This document shows, piece by piece, positions 1 to 7,756 of a stretch of 10,119 bases of DNA. The position numbers and the translations under genes were made by a program. The DNA is from Gammaproteobacteria bacterium. GTDB taxonomy: Bacteria; Pseudomonadota; Gammaproteobacteria; SZUA-140. The notes under the pieces were generated by a model that ran no database searches, was not told where the DNA came from, and worked only from the letters and a program-made list of their open reading frames with translations. The stretch lies in assembly GCA_016712635.1 (NCBI GenBank), contig JADJQS010000011.1, positions 1 to 10,119 of the forward strand, written 5' to 3'. Position 1 is the stretch's first letter. The number at the start of each line of letters is the position of its first letter.

Positions 1-51
1 GAGACCTTCAACGCCCGCATCGTGCCGGAGACGGTGGAGCCGCTCGACTGA
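1..51 (+). CDS. dnaX: DnaX (DNA polymerase III gamma/tau subunit), C-terminal tail, partial
   Basis: Only the last 16 residues and the TGA stop at 49-51 are present. They read ETFNARIVPETVEPLD. The short acidic tail ending in a proline/aspartate-rich stretch resembles the C-terminus of gammaproteobacterial DnaX, the clamp-loader subunit that holds the replicase together. The fragment is too short to identify alone. The call rests mainly on position, because dnaX directly precedes ybaB and recR in most proteobacteria, and both genes follow here on the same strand. The 80 bases after the stop (52-131) hold no gene I can support, only the ribosome-binding site of ybaB at their end. Confidence 0.7.
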   Translation, partial: ETFNARIVPETVEPLD

Positions 52-131
52 GGCGGCGCGGCGGTGATCCGTTGATGTGCCAAGCGCCGTCCGCCTGTGC
101 GCGGCGGCACCCGCCTTCGGGAGGACGTGAC

Positions 132-453
132 GCGAAAGGTGGTCTGAGGAAACCTGATGAAGCAGGCGCAGAAGATGCAGGAAGACCTGCAGAAGGCGCA
201 GGAGGAAATCGCCGGCATGGAAGTCACCGGCCAGGCGGGCGGCGTGGTGAGCGTGGTGATGACCGGGCGCCACGACGTCAAGCGCGTCAGCATCGACGAG
301 GCCTGCTGAAGGACGGGAAAGGAGATGCTGGAGGACCTGATCGCCGCCGCCGTGAACGACGCGGTGCGCAGGATCGAGAGCGAATCGAAGGAAAAGATGG
401 CGAGCATGACGCGCGGCCTGCCGCTACCGCCCGGGATGAAGCTCCCGTTCTGA
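132..453 (+). CDS. ybaB: YbaB/EbfC nucleoid-associated protein, frame-disrupted in this sequence
   Basis: This is a small dimeric DNA-binding protein of the YbaB/EbfC family, normally encoded between dnaX and recR. The core MKQAQKMQEDLQKAQEEI starts at 157 and the family's C-terminal LPLPPGMKLPF ends at the stop at 451-453. Three single-base shifts interrupt it: an extra A near 147, a missing C in the CC run at 302-303, and an extra G near 321. The last two compensate each other. Corrected, the middle reads SIDEALLKDGKEMLEDL and the product is about 106 aa, the usual length. Upstream of 157 the shifted frame gives KGGLGN, matching the family's N-terminus. A strong Shine-Dalgarno (GGGAGG, about 119-124) sits 7 bases before 132, but the codon there is GCG, not ATG, so the true start is uncertain. 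ATG 157 would give a shorter 98-aa form. Confidence 0.88.
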
Positions 454-463
454 CGAGGCGCCG

Positions 464-1060
464 GTGTCCGACAGCCCGCTCATCGACCGCCTGATTGAGG
501 CGCTGCGCTGCCTGCCGGGCGTCGGCCCGAAGTCGTCGCAGCGCATCGCCTACCACCTGCTCGAACGCAACCGTGAAGGCGCGCGCCGGCTGTCCGCGGC
601 GCTGCAGGAGGCCGCCGACAAGGTCGGCCGCTGCGGCGAGTGCCGCACCCTGAGCGAGACCGCGCTGTGCCGCCTGTGCGCGAGCGACAAGCGCGACGCG
701 GCTCAATTGTGCGTGGTGGAGAATCCGGTCGATGTGCAGGCGATCGAGCAGACCACCTCGTTCAAGGGGCGCTATTTCGTGCTGATGGGGCACCTCTCGC
801 CGCTCGACGGCATCGGCCCGGAGGACATCGGGCTCGACCAGCTGGAGCAGCGCCTGCGCCAGGGCGCCGTGCGGGAGGTGATCCTGGCCACCAATCCGAC
901 GGTGGAGGGCGAGGCCACCGCGCATTACATCGCCGACATGGCGCGCGAGTACGGCATCCGGGCCAGCCGCATCGCGTACGGCGTGCCGTTCGGCGGAGAG
1001 CTGGAATATGTCGATGCCGGTACGCTGTCGCACGCCATCGCCGGTCGGCGGGATATCTGA
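464..1060 (+). CDS. recR: Recombination mediator RecR
   Basis: RecR works with RecO and RecF to load RecA onto gapped single-stranded DNA. The 198-aa length is standard. From the N-terminus it has a helix-hairpin-helix (LPGVGPKSSQRIAYHLL, residues 17-33), a C4 zinc finger (Cys57, Cys60, Cys69, Cys72 in CGEC...CRLC), a Toprim domain from about residue 80 (LCVVENPVDVQAIE, then GHLSPLDGIGPEDI at 109-122) and the C-terminal YVDAGTL element. The start is GTG at 464, preceded by GAGG at 455-458. No in-frame ATG gives the full N-terminus. It begins 10 bases after the ybaB stop, so the two are probably cotranscribed and translationally coupled. The frame is intact, unlike ybaB. Confidence 0.97.
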   Translation: MSDSPLIDRLIEALRCLPGVGPKSSQRIAYHLLERNREGARRLSAALQEAADKVGRCGECRTLSETALCRLCASDKRDAAQLCVVENPVDVQAIEQTTSFKGRYFVLMGHLSPLDGIGPEDIGLDQLEQRLRQGAVREVILATNPTVEGEATAHYIADMAREYGIRASRIAYGVPFGGELEYVDAGTLSHAIAGRRDI

Positions 1061-1064
1061 AGCC

Positions 1065-2237
1065 GTGAAGCGCCTGCGCGCCGCGGGCGCCGGCATCGTG
1101 ATCGCCCTGTCGTGCGCCGCCGGCGCGGCGGCCGCCGCACCCCGCTGCGACGAACCGGCGGGCGCGGACATTCCCGCCATCGCCCTGCAGGAATGGCTCG
1201 GCGGATTCGAGCAGCCCGTACACCTCGCGCACGCAGGGGACGGCAGCGGCCGGCTCTACGTGGTGGAGCAGGCCGGGCGCATCCGCGTCATTGAGGACGG
1301 CAAGGTCCGGCCGGATCCGCTGCTCGACATCCGCAGGCAGGTGACGAGCGGCGGCGAGAAGGGCCTGTTGAGCGTCGCATTCCATCCGCGCCACGCCGAC
1401 AATGGCTACTTCTACGTCGACTACACCGCGCGCGACGGCGGCCTGCACACCGTCGTCTCGCGCTTCACGCGCGGCGCGGATGGCCGCGCCGATCCCGCCA
1501 GCGAACGCGTGCTGCTCCGGATCGCGCAACCCTACGGCAACCACAACGGCGGCCAGCTCGCCTTCGGGCCCGATGGCCACTTATATATAGGCATGGGCGA
1601 CGGCGGCAGCGCCAACGACCCGCACGGCCACGGCCAGAACCTCGCGACCCTGCTCGGCGCGCTCCTGCGCATCGACGTCGACCGCGCGGAGGGCGGCGCG
1701 CCCTACGGCATTCCCGCGGACAATCCCTTCCGCGACGTCCGGGGCGCGCGGCCGGAGATCTGGGCCTATGGCCTGCGCAATCCGTGGCGGTTCTCCTTCG
1801 ACAGCGTCACCGGCATACTGTACCTCGGGGACGTGGGCCAGGACCGCGTCGAGGAGATCGATGCCGTCACCGCGGGGGCGAATCTCGGCTGGAGCATCAT
1901 GGAGGGCGACAGGTGCAACGCGAAGTCCGCCGAATTGTGCAGGCGCGGGGACCTGGCCGCACCGATCGCGACCTACGGCCACGACGAGGGCATCGCGGTG
2001 ACGGGTGGGCATGTCTACCGCGGCCGCGCCGTGCCCGGCCTGTGCGGCGTGTACCTCTATGCCGATTACGGCTCCGGCCGGGTGTGGGGTCTGCGTTACC
2101 GTGACGGGCGTGTACAGTCGGCAAGGCGCCTGCTCGACACCGACCTCAACGTCAGTTCGTTCGGGCAGGGTCCCGACGGCGAGGTTTATCTGCTCGATCT
2201 GGGCGGCAGGATCCTGCGCGTTGCGCGCGCCGAGTGA
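1065..2237 (+). CDS. Secreted PQQ-dependent sugar dehydrogenase (glucose/sorbosone dehydrogenase family)
   Basis: This looks like a periplasmic or exported six-bladed beta-propeller that oxidises an aldose sugar using pyrroloquinoline quinone and calcium. Family motifs run along its length: EKGLLSVAFHP (98-108), NHNGGQLAFGPDG (159-171), YIGMGDGG (174-181), WAYGLRNPWRFSFD (233-246), GDVGQDRVEEID (255-266), NLGWSIMEG (273-281) and AVTGGHVYRG (311-320). His160 aligns with the catalytic histidine of soluble glucose dehydrogenase. I chose GTG 1065 because it yields a clean signal peptide (MKRLRAAGAGIVIALS, then an alanine-rich cleavage region near residue 25). The in-frame ATG at 1008 lies inside recR and would bury that signal. 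The 390-aa product starts 4 bases after the recR stop. The physiological sugar cannot be read from sequence, and no PQQ synthesis genes are in the window. Confidence 0.9.
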   Translation: MKRLRAAGAGIVIALSCAAGAAAAAPRCDEPAGADIPAIALQEWLGGFEQPVHLAHAGDGSGRLYVVEQAGRIRVIEDGKVRPDPLLDIRRQVTSGGEKGLLSVAFHPRHADNGYFYVDYTARDGGLHTVVSRFTRGADGRADPASERVLLRIAQPYGNHNGGQLAFGPDGHLYIGMGDGGSANDPHGHGQNLATLLGALLRIDVDRAEGGAPYGIPADNPFRDVRGARPEIWAYGLRNPWRFSFDSVTGILYLGDVGQDRVEEIDAVTAGANLGWSIMEGDRCNAKSAELCRRGDLAAPIATYGHDEGIAVTGGHVYRGRAVPGLCGVYLYADYGSGRVWGLRYRDGRVQSARRLLDTDLNVSSFGQGPDGEVYLLDLGGRILRVARAE

Positions 2238-2276
2238 GCCGCGCGCGATGAGCGGCAACCAGGGGAGGGCGCGGCG

Positions 2277-2679
2277 ATGATTCCGGGTACCGTACTGTTC
2301 GCCACGGCGACCTTCGCCATCATGCTGGCGGCATTCTTTCACTCCGGATGCGCCGCGTGCACATCCCGGTGATGATCTCCATCATGGTCGCCGACCTGGC
2401 GCTTCCCGGTCTATCTGTGACATGACGCGCGACTGGCACAAGAAACTGATCGAGCACGGGGAGATCTTCTCCTTCCTCATGTGGATGCACTTCATGCTGG
2501 TAATCACCCTGTACGTGCTCTACGTGGTGCAGATCCAGACCGCGCGCCGCCTGCTGGGCGGCGACGACACGGTGAGAAAGGACCACCGCACCCAGGGCAT
2601 CGGCATCCTGATCACGCGCGGGCTGGTGATCTTCACCGGCGCGCTGCTGGCCGAACCGGTGGCCAATCCGATTTTTTGA
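2277..2679 (+). CDS. Small four-helix membrane protein of unknown function, frame-disrupted
   Basis: The start ATG 2277 has a very good ribosome-binding site (AGGGGAGG at 2261-2268). Three single-base shifts break the frame: one base missing near 2342-2347, an extra C near 2408-2410 and an extra G near 2418-2420. Corrected, it is about 133 aa with four hydrophobic segments: residues 1-22, one starting HIPVMISIMVADLALPVYL, one around FLMWMHFMLVITLYVLYVV, and one around GIGILITRGLVIFTGALLA. Between helices 2 and 3 lies TRDWHKKLIEHGEIF, and before helix 4 lies RKDHRTQGIG. Histidines recur near membrane boundaries, as in DUF420-like or cytochrome-b-like proteins, but I do not firmly recognise the family. 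From 2422 the frame is open to the stop. It lies just upstream of the NsrR-type regulator on the same strand. Confidence 0.7.
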
Positions 2680-2741
2680 CCGCCGCATATCCCGTCGCCG
2701 CGCCCATTGCGGCGGGTGCGCCTTCGCGGTAGCTTGTAGGC

Positions 2742-3182
2742 ATGCAGCTCACTCTCTATACCGATTACTCCCTGCGCGTCCTCATCTACCTGGGGCTGCG
2801 GCGCGACCGCCTGTCGACCGTCTCCGAGATCGCGCAGGGCTACGGCATCTCGCGCAACCACCTGGTCAAGGTGGTGCACAACCTGTCCACCCTCGATTTC
2901 ATCCATTCGATCCGCGGCAAGGGCGGCGGCCTGAGCCTCGCGCGCGCGCCCGAGCTGATCAACATCGGCGACGTGGTGCGGCACACCGAGGCGAATTTCA
3001 CTATCGTCGAATGCTTCGACGGCAGGCAGCAGAATTGTCCGATCACCCAGGTATGCCGCCTGAAGGGCGTGCTGGGCGATGCCTCCGACGCCTTCCTCGC
3101 TGTGCTCGACGGCTATACCCTGGCGGATGTACTGAAAAACGAGCACAAGCTCGTAGCCTCGCTGAAACTGGTCGGGCGCTGA
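2742..3182 (+). CDS. nsrR: Rrf2-family transcriptional regulator, NsrR type
   Basis: This 146-aa protein is probably the nitric-oxide-sensing iron-sulfur repressor NsrR. It opens with MQLTLYTDYSLRVLIYL, followed by a winged helix-turn-helix whose recognition region is YGISRNHLVKVVHNLS (residues 34-49) and the Rrf2 wing RGKGGGLSLAR (58-68). The cluster-binding loop carries Cys91, Cys99 and Cys105 in ECFDGRQQNCPITQVCRLK, the three-cysteine arrangement typical of NsrR. IscR also has three cysteines but different flanking sequence, and the RNHLVK and GDVVR...CRLK stretches are more like NsrR. NsrR usually represses NO-detoxification genes. No classical NsrR target such as hmp is in the window, and I found no clear NsrR operator in the flanking gaps. 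The ribosome-binding site is poor (AGG almost against the ATG). Confidence 0.88.
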   Translation: MQLTLYTDYSLRVLIYLGLRRDRLSTVSEIAQGYGISRNHLVKVVHNLSTLDFIHSIRGKGGGLSLARAPELINIGDVVRHTEANFTIVECFDGRQQNCPITQVCRLKGVLGDASDAFLAVLDGYTLADVLKNEHKLVASLKLVGR

Positions 3183-3221
3183 GAACGCAGCTCGCTGAGG
3201 CCATAGAACCCTCCGGAACAG

Positions 3222-4670
3222 ATGCGGGCAGCCCCGATGGGACAGGAGATCGACCGCGAACATTTCACCCGGCACGACTACGGCGTGTTCTCGGCGCGCC
3301 TGCGCGAGGAAACGGCGCTGCTCAAGGCGCTGTTCGAAACGCAGGGGCTGTCGCAGCGGCACCATGTCGCCGGTTTCGAGCTGGAGGCCTGGCTGGTGGA
3401 CGGGCGGTTTCGCCCGGCGCCGCTCAATCTCGCCTTCATGGAGCGCTTCGCCGGCGAGCTGGTGGCGCCCGAACTGGCGAGCTTCAATATCGAATTCAAC
3501 ACCGCGCCGCGGTCTTTGACTGGCACGGCGCTGCGCGCCATGGAGCACGATCTCGCCGCCCTCTGGCAGCGTGCCAGCGGGGTCGCGCACGATCTCGATG
3601 CACGCCTGCTCATGATCGGCATCCTGCCGACCGTACGCCAGGAAGACCTGTCCATGGCCAACATGACGCCGCTCAAGCGTTACCGCGCGCTCAACGAGCA
3701 GGTGCTGCGCCTGCGCCGCGGGCGGCCGCTGCGGCTAGACATCCGGGGCGATGACCACCTCCGGCTCGAGCATCATGACGTGATGCTGGAAGCGGCCGCC
3801 ACCTCGTTCCAGCTTCACCTGCAGGTGCATCCCCTGCAGGCGGCGCGCTATTACAATGCCGCGAAGATAATCTCCGGTCCGTTGACTGCCCTGTGCGCGA
3901 ATGCACCGCTGCTGTTCGGCCGCCGGCTGTGGGCGGAGACGCGCATCCCGCTGTTCGAGCAGGCGGTGGCGGTGGGGTACGGCCAGGAGCATAACGCGCC
4001 GCACGACCGCGTGACCTTCGGCTACGGTTACGTGCAGCAATCGCTGCTCGAGTGCTTCCTCACCAATGCCAGCGAATACGAGATCCTGCTGCCGATCGGG
4101 CTCTCCGCCGCGCCGCGCGAACTCAGCCACCTGCGCCTGCACAACGGAACCATCTGGCGCTGGAACCGCCCGTTGATAGGCTTCGACGCCGACGGCACGC
4201 CCCACGTGCGCATCGAGCATCGCCCCTTGCCGGCCGGGCCGACCATCGTCGATACCATCGCCAATGCAGCGCTGTTCTACGGCCTGGTGGAGATGCTGGC
4301 GACGATGGAGGAGGCGCCGGAGCTGTCATTGCCGTTTGCCGCGGCAAAGGCCAACTTCTACACCTGTGCCCGCGACGGCCTGGCCGCTGAAGTGACCTGG
4401 CTGGACGGGCGGGTATATGACGTAGCCGACCTGCTGCAGGACGAGCTGCTGCCGCTGGCCCGGCGGGGATTGACGGCGCTGCGGCTGGCGCCGGAGGATA
4501 TCGAACGCTACCTGGGAACGATGGTGGAGCGGCTCGCCGGCGGCCAGACCGGCAGCGACTGGCAGCGCCGTTTCCTCGATCTCCACGACAACGATCTGTT
4601 CGCCCTGACGGCCGCCTATCATGTTCACCAGCAGGGTGGTGCGCCGGTGCATCGCTGGCCGGCGTCCTGA
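3222..4670 (+). CDS. Glutamate-cysteine-ligase-like carboxylate-amine ligase (GCS2 family)
   Basis: This 482-aa protein has the fold signature of the GCS2 branch of glutamate-cysteine ligases, ATP-dependent enzymes that join a carboxylate (classically the gamma-carboxyl of glutamate) to an amine. Visible elements are GFELEAWLVD (51-60, metal-binding acidic residues), SFNIEFNT (87-94), SFQLHLQVHP (195-204), LWAETRIPLFEQ (236-247), NGTIWRWNRPLIG (308-320) and VRIEHRPLPAGPTIVD (329-344, with the conserved acidic/arginine patch). It is longer than YbdK-type ligases, which are around 370 aa. ATG 3222 and ATG 3237 are both possible starts; neither has a strong ribosome-binding site. It follows the nsrR-type gene after 39 bases and is followed after 19 bases by a metallohydrolase, so the three are probably one transcript. 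True glutathione synthesis is not proven: no gshB is present and the substrate is unknown. Confidence 0.85.
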   Translation: MRAAPMGQEIDREHFTRHDYGVFSARLREETALLKALFETQGLSQRHHVAGFELEAWLVDGRFRPAPLNLAFMERFAGELVAPELASFNIEFNTAPRSLTGTALRAMEHDLAALWQRASGVAHDLDARLLMIGILPTVRQEDLSMANMTPLKRYRALNEQVLRLRRGRPLRLDIRGDDHLRLEHHDVMLEAAATSFQLHLQVHPLQAARYYNAAKIISGPLTALCANAPLLFGRRLWAETRIPLFEQAVAVGYGQEHNAPHDRVTFGYGYVQQSLLECFLTNASEYEILLPIGLSAAPRELSHLRLHNGTIWRWNRPLIGFDADGTPHVRIEHRPLPAGPTIVDTIANAALFYGLVEMLATMEEAPELSLPFAAAKANFYTCARDGLAAEVTWLDGRVYDVADLLQDELLPLARRGLTALRLAPEDIERYLGTMVERLAGGQTGSDWQRRFLDLHDNDLFALTAAYHVHQQGGAPVHRWPAS

Positions 4671-4689
4671 CAGGACAGACCCGGGACCT

Positions 4690-5703
4690 ATGCTGACCAT
4701 TCTCGACCACCTCCCGGACGGACTGTTGGCGGCGGAACCGGCCGATCTGGCGCGACTGCTGGGCGGCCCCACGCTGATCCACCTGCCGGGGCGGCGGGAG
4801 CGGCCCCTGTTCGTGAGCACGCTGCTGCACGGGAACGAAGACACCAGCTGGCGGGCGGTGCGTGAGCTGCTGCAGCGATACGAGAGACGGGAACTGCCGC
4901 GCGCCCTGAGCCTGTTCATCGGCAACGTCGCCGCGGCGGCAGCGGGCGTGCGCCGGCTCGAGGGACAGCTCGATTACAACCGCGCCTGGCCCGGCGGCGA
5001 GGCGACGGACGGGCCCGAGTGCGCCGTCATGCGCGCGGTGGTGGAGGAGATGCGCGCGCGCCATCCCTTTGCCAGCATCGATATCCACAACAATACAGGC
5101 CTCAATCCGCACTATGCCTGTGTGAACCGCCTCGACGCGCCGTTCCTCCGGCTGGCGACGCTGTTCAGCCGCACGGTGATCTACTTCCTGCGCCCGCGCG
5201 GCGTGCAGTCGCTGGCCTTCGCCGAACTGTGTCCGGCGGTCACGGTGGAATGCGGCAAGGCCGGCAATCCGCAGAATACGGAACACGCGCTGGAGTTCGT
5301 CGAGGCCTGCCTGCACCTGGCGGAATTTCCCCGGCATCCGGTCTCGCCGCATGACATCGATCTGTACCATACCGTAGCGACCGTCGGGATCCGGGACGGG
5401 ATCGATTTCGGATTCGATGCGGAGGCGCGGGATCTCAGTCTGCCCGGCGACCTCGACCGCCATAACTTTCAGGATCTTGCCCCGGGCACGCTCTGGGGGC
5501 GGCAGGATCCGTCACGCCCGTTGACCCTGAAGGTTTCCGACGAGGCGGGCAACGACGTCACCGCCCGGTATTTCCATCTCGATACGGGTGGAACCATTAG
5601 CCTGCGGGTGCCGTCAACGCCGTCCATGCTGACGCTGGATCTCCGGGTGATCCGGCAGGATTGCCTGTGCTACCTGATGGAACGCCTGCCCTGCGCGCCA
5701 TGA
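4690..5703 (+). CDS. Zinc metallohydrolase of the succinylglutamate desuccinylase/aspartoacylase (M14-like) family
   Basis: The 337-aa product carries a carboxypeptidase-like zinc site: HGNE (His47, Glu50) as the first two ligands, DIHNNTG (His133) as the third, and VECGK with Glu187 as the likely catalytic base. Arg98 in NRAWPG (97-102) probably binds the substrate carboxylate. These match the AstE/AspA branch of M14, which cleaves amide bonds of N-acylated amino acids. No signal peptide is visible, so it is probably cytoplasmic. ATG 4690 is preceded by GGGAC and lies 19 bases after the ligase stop. An in-frame ATG at 4621 would overlap the ligase and add residues not typical of the family. 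Pairing with an amide-forming ligase suggests it hydrolyses or matures that product. The substrate is unknown. Confidence 0.87.
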   Translation: MLTILDHLPDGLLAAEPADLARLLGGPTLIHLPGRRERPLFVSTLLHGNEDTSWRAVRELLQRYERRELPRALSLFIGNVAAAAAGVRRLEGQLDYNRAWPGGEATDGPECAVMRAVVEEMRARHPFASIDIHNNTGLNPHYACVNRLDAPFLRLATLFSRTVIYFLRPRGVQSLAFAELCPAVTVECGKAGNPQNTEHALEFVEACLHLAEFPRHPVSPHDIDLYHTVATVGIRDGIDFGFDAEARDLSLPGDLDRHNFQDLAPGTLWGRQDPSRPLTLKVSDEAGNDVTARYFHLDTGGTISLRVPSTPSMLTLDLRVIRQDCLCYLMERLPCAP

Positions 5704-5780
5704 GCGAGTGCTTCGGCGGCATCCTATGCAGCGTCGCGGGAGCTGATCGGTCAGTCCGGTCGGAGGGGCTGTCACCTCGG
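5704..5780. other. Convergent intergenic gap, no terminator seen
   Basis: This 77-base gap separates the stop of the metallohydrolase from the stop of the antiporter on the opposite strand. I see no strong GC hairpin followed by a T-run on either strand, so transcription of the two genes may end by another route or overlap here. Confidence 0.4.
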
Positions 5781-7756
5781 CTATCCGAGCAGGATCGCCT
5801 CGGCACGCTGCAGATCTTCGGGAGAACCGAACAGCACGACGGCATCGCCCGCTTCCAGTACGGTTTCGCCCGCCGGTGACAGCCGCCGCTCACCCTGGCG
5901 CACCAGCGCGGTCACCACCGCCCGCGTTGAGTTGAGTTCGCGGAGAGGTGTGGCCGATCGCCGGACTGTCCGGCGGCAGCAGCACCGGCCGCAGCCGGTC
6001 GGCGTCCGCCTCCTGCGGGTCTTCTACGGGGGGCGCTGTCGCCGCGGTACACTTCCGCGCAGCAGGCGGTAGCGTGTCGTGCGCTGCTGCTGCATGCGGC
6101 GTACCACGCGCGCGAGTGGGACATTGAGCAGCAACAGGGCGTGCGAGGCGATCATCAGACCGGCCTCCAGCGTTTCGGGCACCACTTCCGAGGCGCCGGC
6201 CTGTTTCAGCTCCTCGACGTGGGCCTCATCGCGCGTGCGCACCATCACCGGCAGGTCCGGCCGCAGCGCGCGGACGTGGTGCAGCACCTTGTGCGCGGCC
6301 GCGGTGTCGGCGTGGCTGATGACCACCAGCCGCGCGCGGTCGACGCCGAGCGCCTCGAGGAGGTCGCGTTCGGCGGCGTCGCCGTAATAGACGCGTTCGC
6401 CGGCGAGGTGAGCCTCCTTCACCCGCGCGGGATCGAGGTCGAGCGCCACGCAGGGATATGCTCCTCTTCCAGGAAGTGGGCCACGCTCTGGCCGACGCGC
6501 CCGTAACCGCAGATGATCACATGGTCGCGCAGCTGCGCGATCGACCCGATGTCGATCCGCGCCGCCGCCTCGGCGTCCGGCCCGGCCGGTCGGCGCAGCA
6601 GACGGCCCGCCAGCGCGTGGTTGTAGCGGATGATGAACGGCGCCGCGATCATGGAGAGCAGCACGGAGGTCAGCACGATCTGTCCGGCGTCCTCCGCGAT
6701 CACGCCGGCGTCGAGCGCGATGGCGAGCAGCGCGAAGCCGAACTCGCCGCCGACAGCCAGCAGCAGGCCGGTGCGCCAGGCGGTGAAGGCGTCGATTCCG
6801 GCCCGGCGCACGATCTGCGCCACCAGCAGGATCTTGACCAGCAGCAGGATCGCCGCGCCCGCCAGGGTCCAATGCCAGATGTGCAGGATCGCGAACGGAT
6901 CGAACAGCATGCCGATGCCGACGAAGAACAGCCCCAGCAGCACATCGCGAAAGGGGCGGATGGTGGATTCCACCTGATGGCGGAACTCGGTCTCGCCGAG
7001 GATCATGCCGGCGAGAAAGGCTCCGAAGGCCATCGACAAGCCGAGGCTGTGAGTGGTCCAGGCCGCTGCGAGCGAGATGAACAGCACGGTGAGCGTGAAC
7101 AGCTCGGCGGAGCGCCGCGCCGTGACGGCATGGAACAGCGGACGCAGGAAGCGGCGGCCGATCACGAACACCAGCGCAAAGGCCAGCACCGCCTTGGCGA
7201 GCGCCCAGCCGAGCGCGCCGGCCAGCGCCGCGGTGCCGGTCGCCAGGCCGAGCACGGGGATGACGACGACGAAGGGGACGGCGGTGACATCCTGGAACAC
7301 CGACATGGCCGTGCCCAGCCGCCCGTGCCGGCTGTATTCCTCGCCCTGTTCGGCGAGCTGCTTGCTGATGATGGTGGTGGAGGACTGCGCGAAGACCGCG
7401 CCGACCACGAAGGCCGCCGCCGGCGGCAGGCCGGCCAGCCAGGCGGCGACGCCGACCACGAGCGTGGTCAACAGCACCTGGCCCGTACCCAGGCCGAGCA
7501 CGAGATGCCGCAAGGCATGGATCTGCGGCAGCGAAAAGTTGAGACCGATGGTGAACAGCAGGAAGACGACGCCGAATTCTGCCAGCCCCTGTATCTGCCC
7601 GCTCTCGATGACCGGGCCGGCGGTGTGGGGGCCGAGCAGGACACCGACCAGCAGATAGCCCAGGCTGGCCGGAATGCGCAGGCGCTGGAACGCGATCACG
7701 ATCACGACCGCGGTACCGAGCAGCAGGAGCACCTGGGTGAGAGGCAGGTCAATCAT
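5781..7756 (-). CDS. KefC-like CPA2 monovalent cation/proton antiporter with RCK (TrkA-N/TrkA-C) domains, frame-disrupted
   Basis: An inner-membrane potassium or sodium/proton antiporter. ATG 7756 (MIDLPLTQVLLLLG) fits the family start; the open frame upstream to 8077 lacks membrane character. Residues 1-380 form the transport domain, with LGYLLVGVLLGPHTAG (32-47), the unwound-helix region AQSSTTIISKQL (123-134), FQD with Asp156 (154-156), GEFGF (337-341) and many helices. A Rossmann RCK/TrkA-N domain begins at DHVIICGYGRVGQ (411-423), and TrkA-C (ERRLSPAGETVLEAGDAVV) runs to the stop at 5781-5783. Four single-base shifts break the C-terminal half: a C missing (minus strand) at the GGG run 6453-6455, an extra base near 6056, an extra one in the six-base C/G run 6028-6033, and an extra one at 5946. 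Corrected length is about 657 aa. KefC itself is glutathione-gated. No KefF/KefG ancillary gene is seen. If the shifts were real, the RCK part would be lost. Confidence 0.88.

Noticed and set aside
52..131. Possible small SRP (4.5S) RNA near dnaX
   Set aside because: Some gammaproteobacteria carry it near here, but I found none of the conserved SRP RNA loop sequence in this gap.
1008..1064. ATG 1008 as the start of the sugar dehydrogenase
   Set aside because: It lies inside recR and would place 19 charged or non-signal residues before a clear signal peptide. GTG 1065 fits better.
2695..2715. Short inverted repeat CGCCGC/GCGGCG before nsrR as a terminator or operator
   Set aside because: Only six base pairs, no T-run, and unlike an NsrR box. 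Such repeats are common by chance in GC-rich DNA.
2520..3590. Minus-strand open frame of 356 codons across the membrane protein, nsrR and ligase start
   Set aside because: It crosses three supported plus-strand genes and has no motif. It is a shadow in a GC-rich genome.
4123..5463. Minus-strand open frame of 446 codons opposite the ligase and hydrolase
   Set aside because: It overlaps two well-supported genes, is arginine/alanine/proline rich and shows no domain. It is a shadow.
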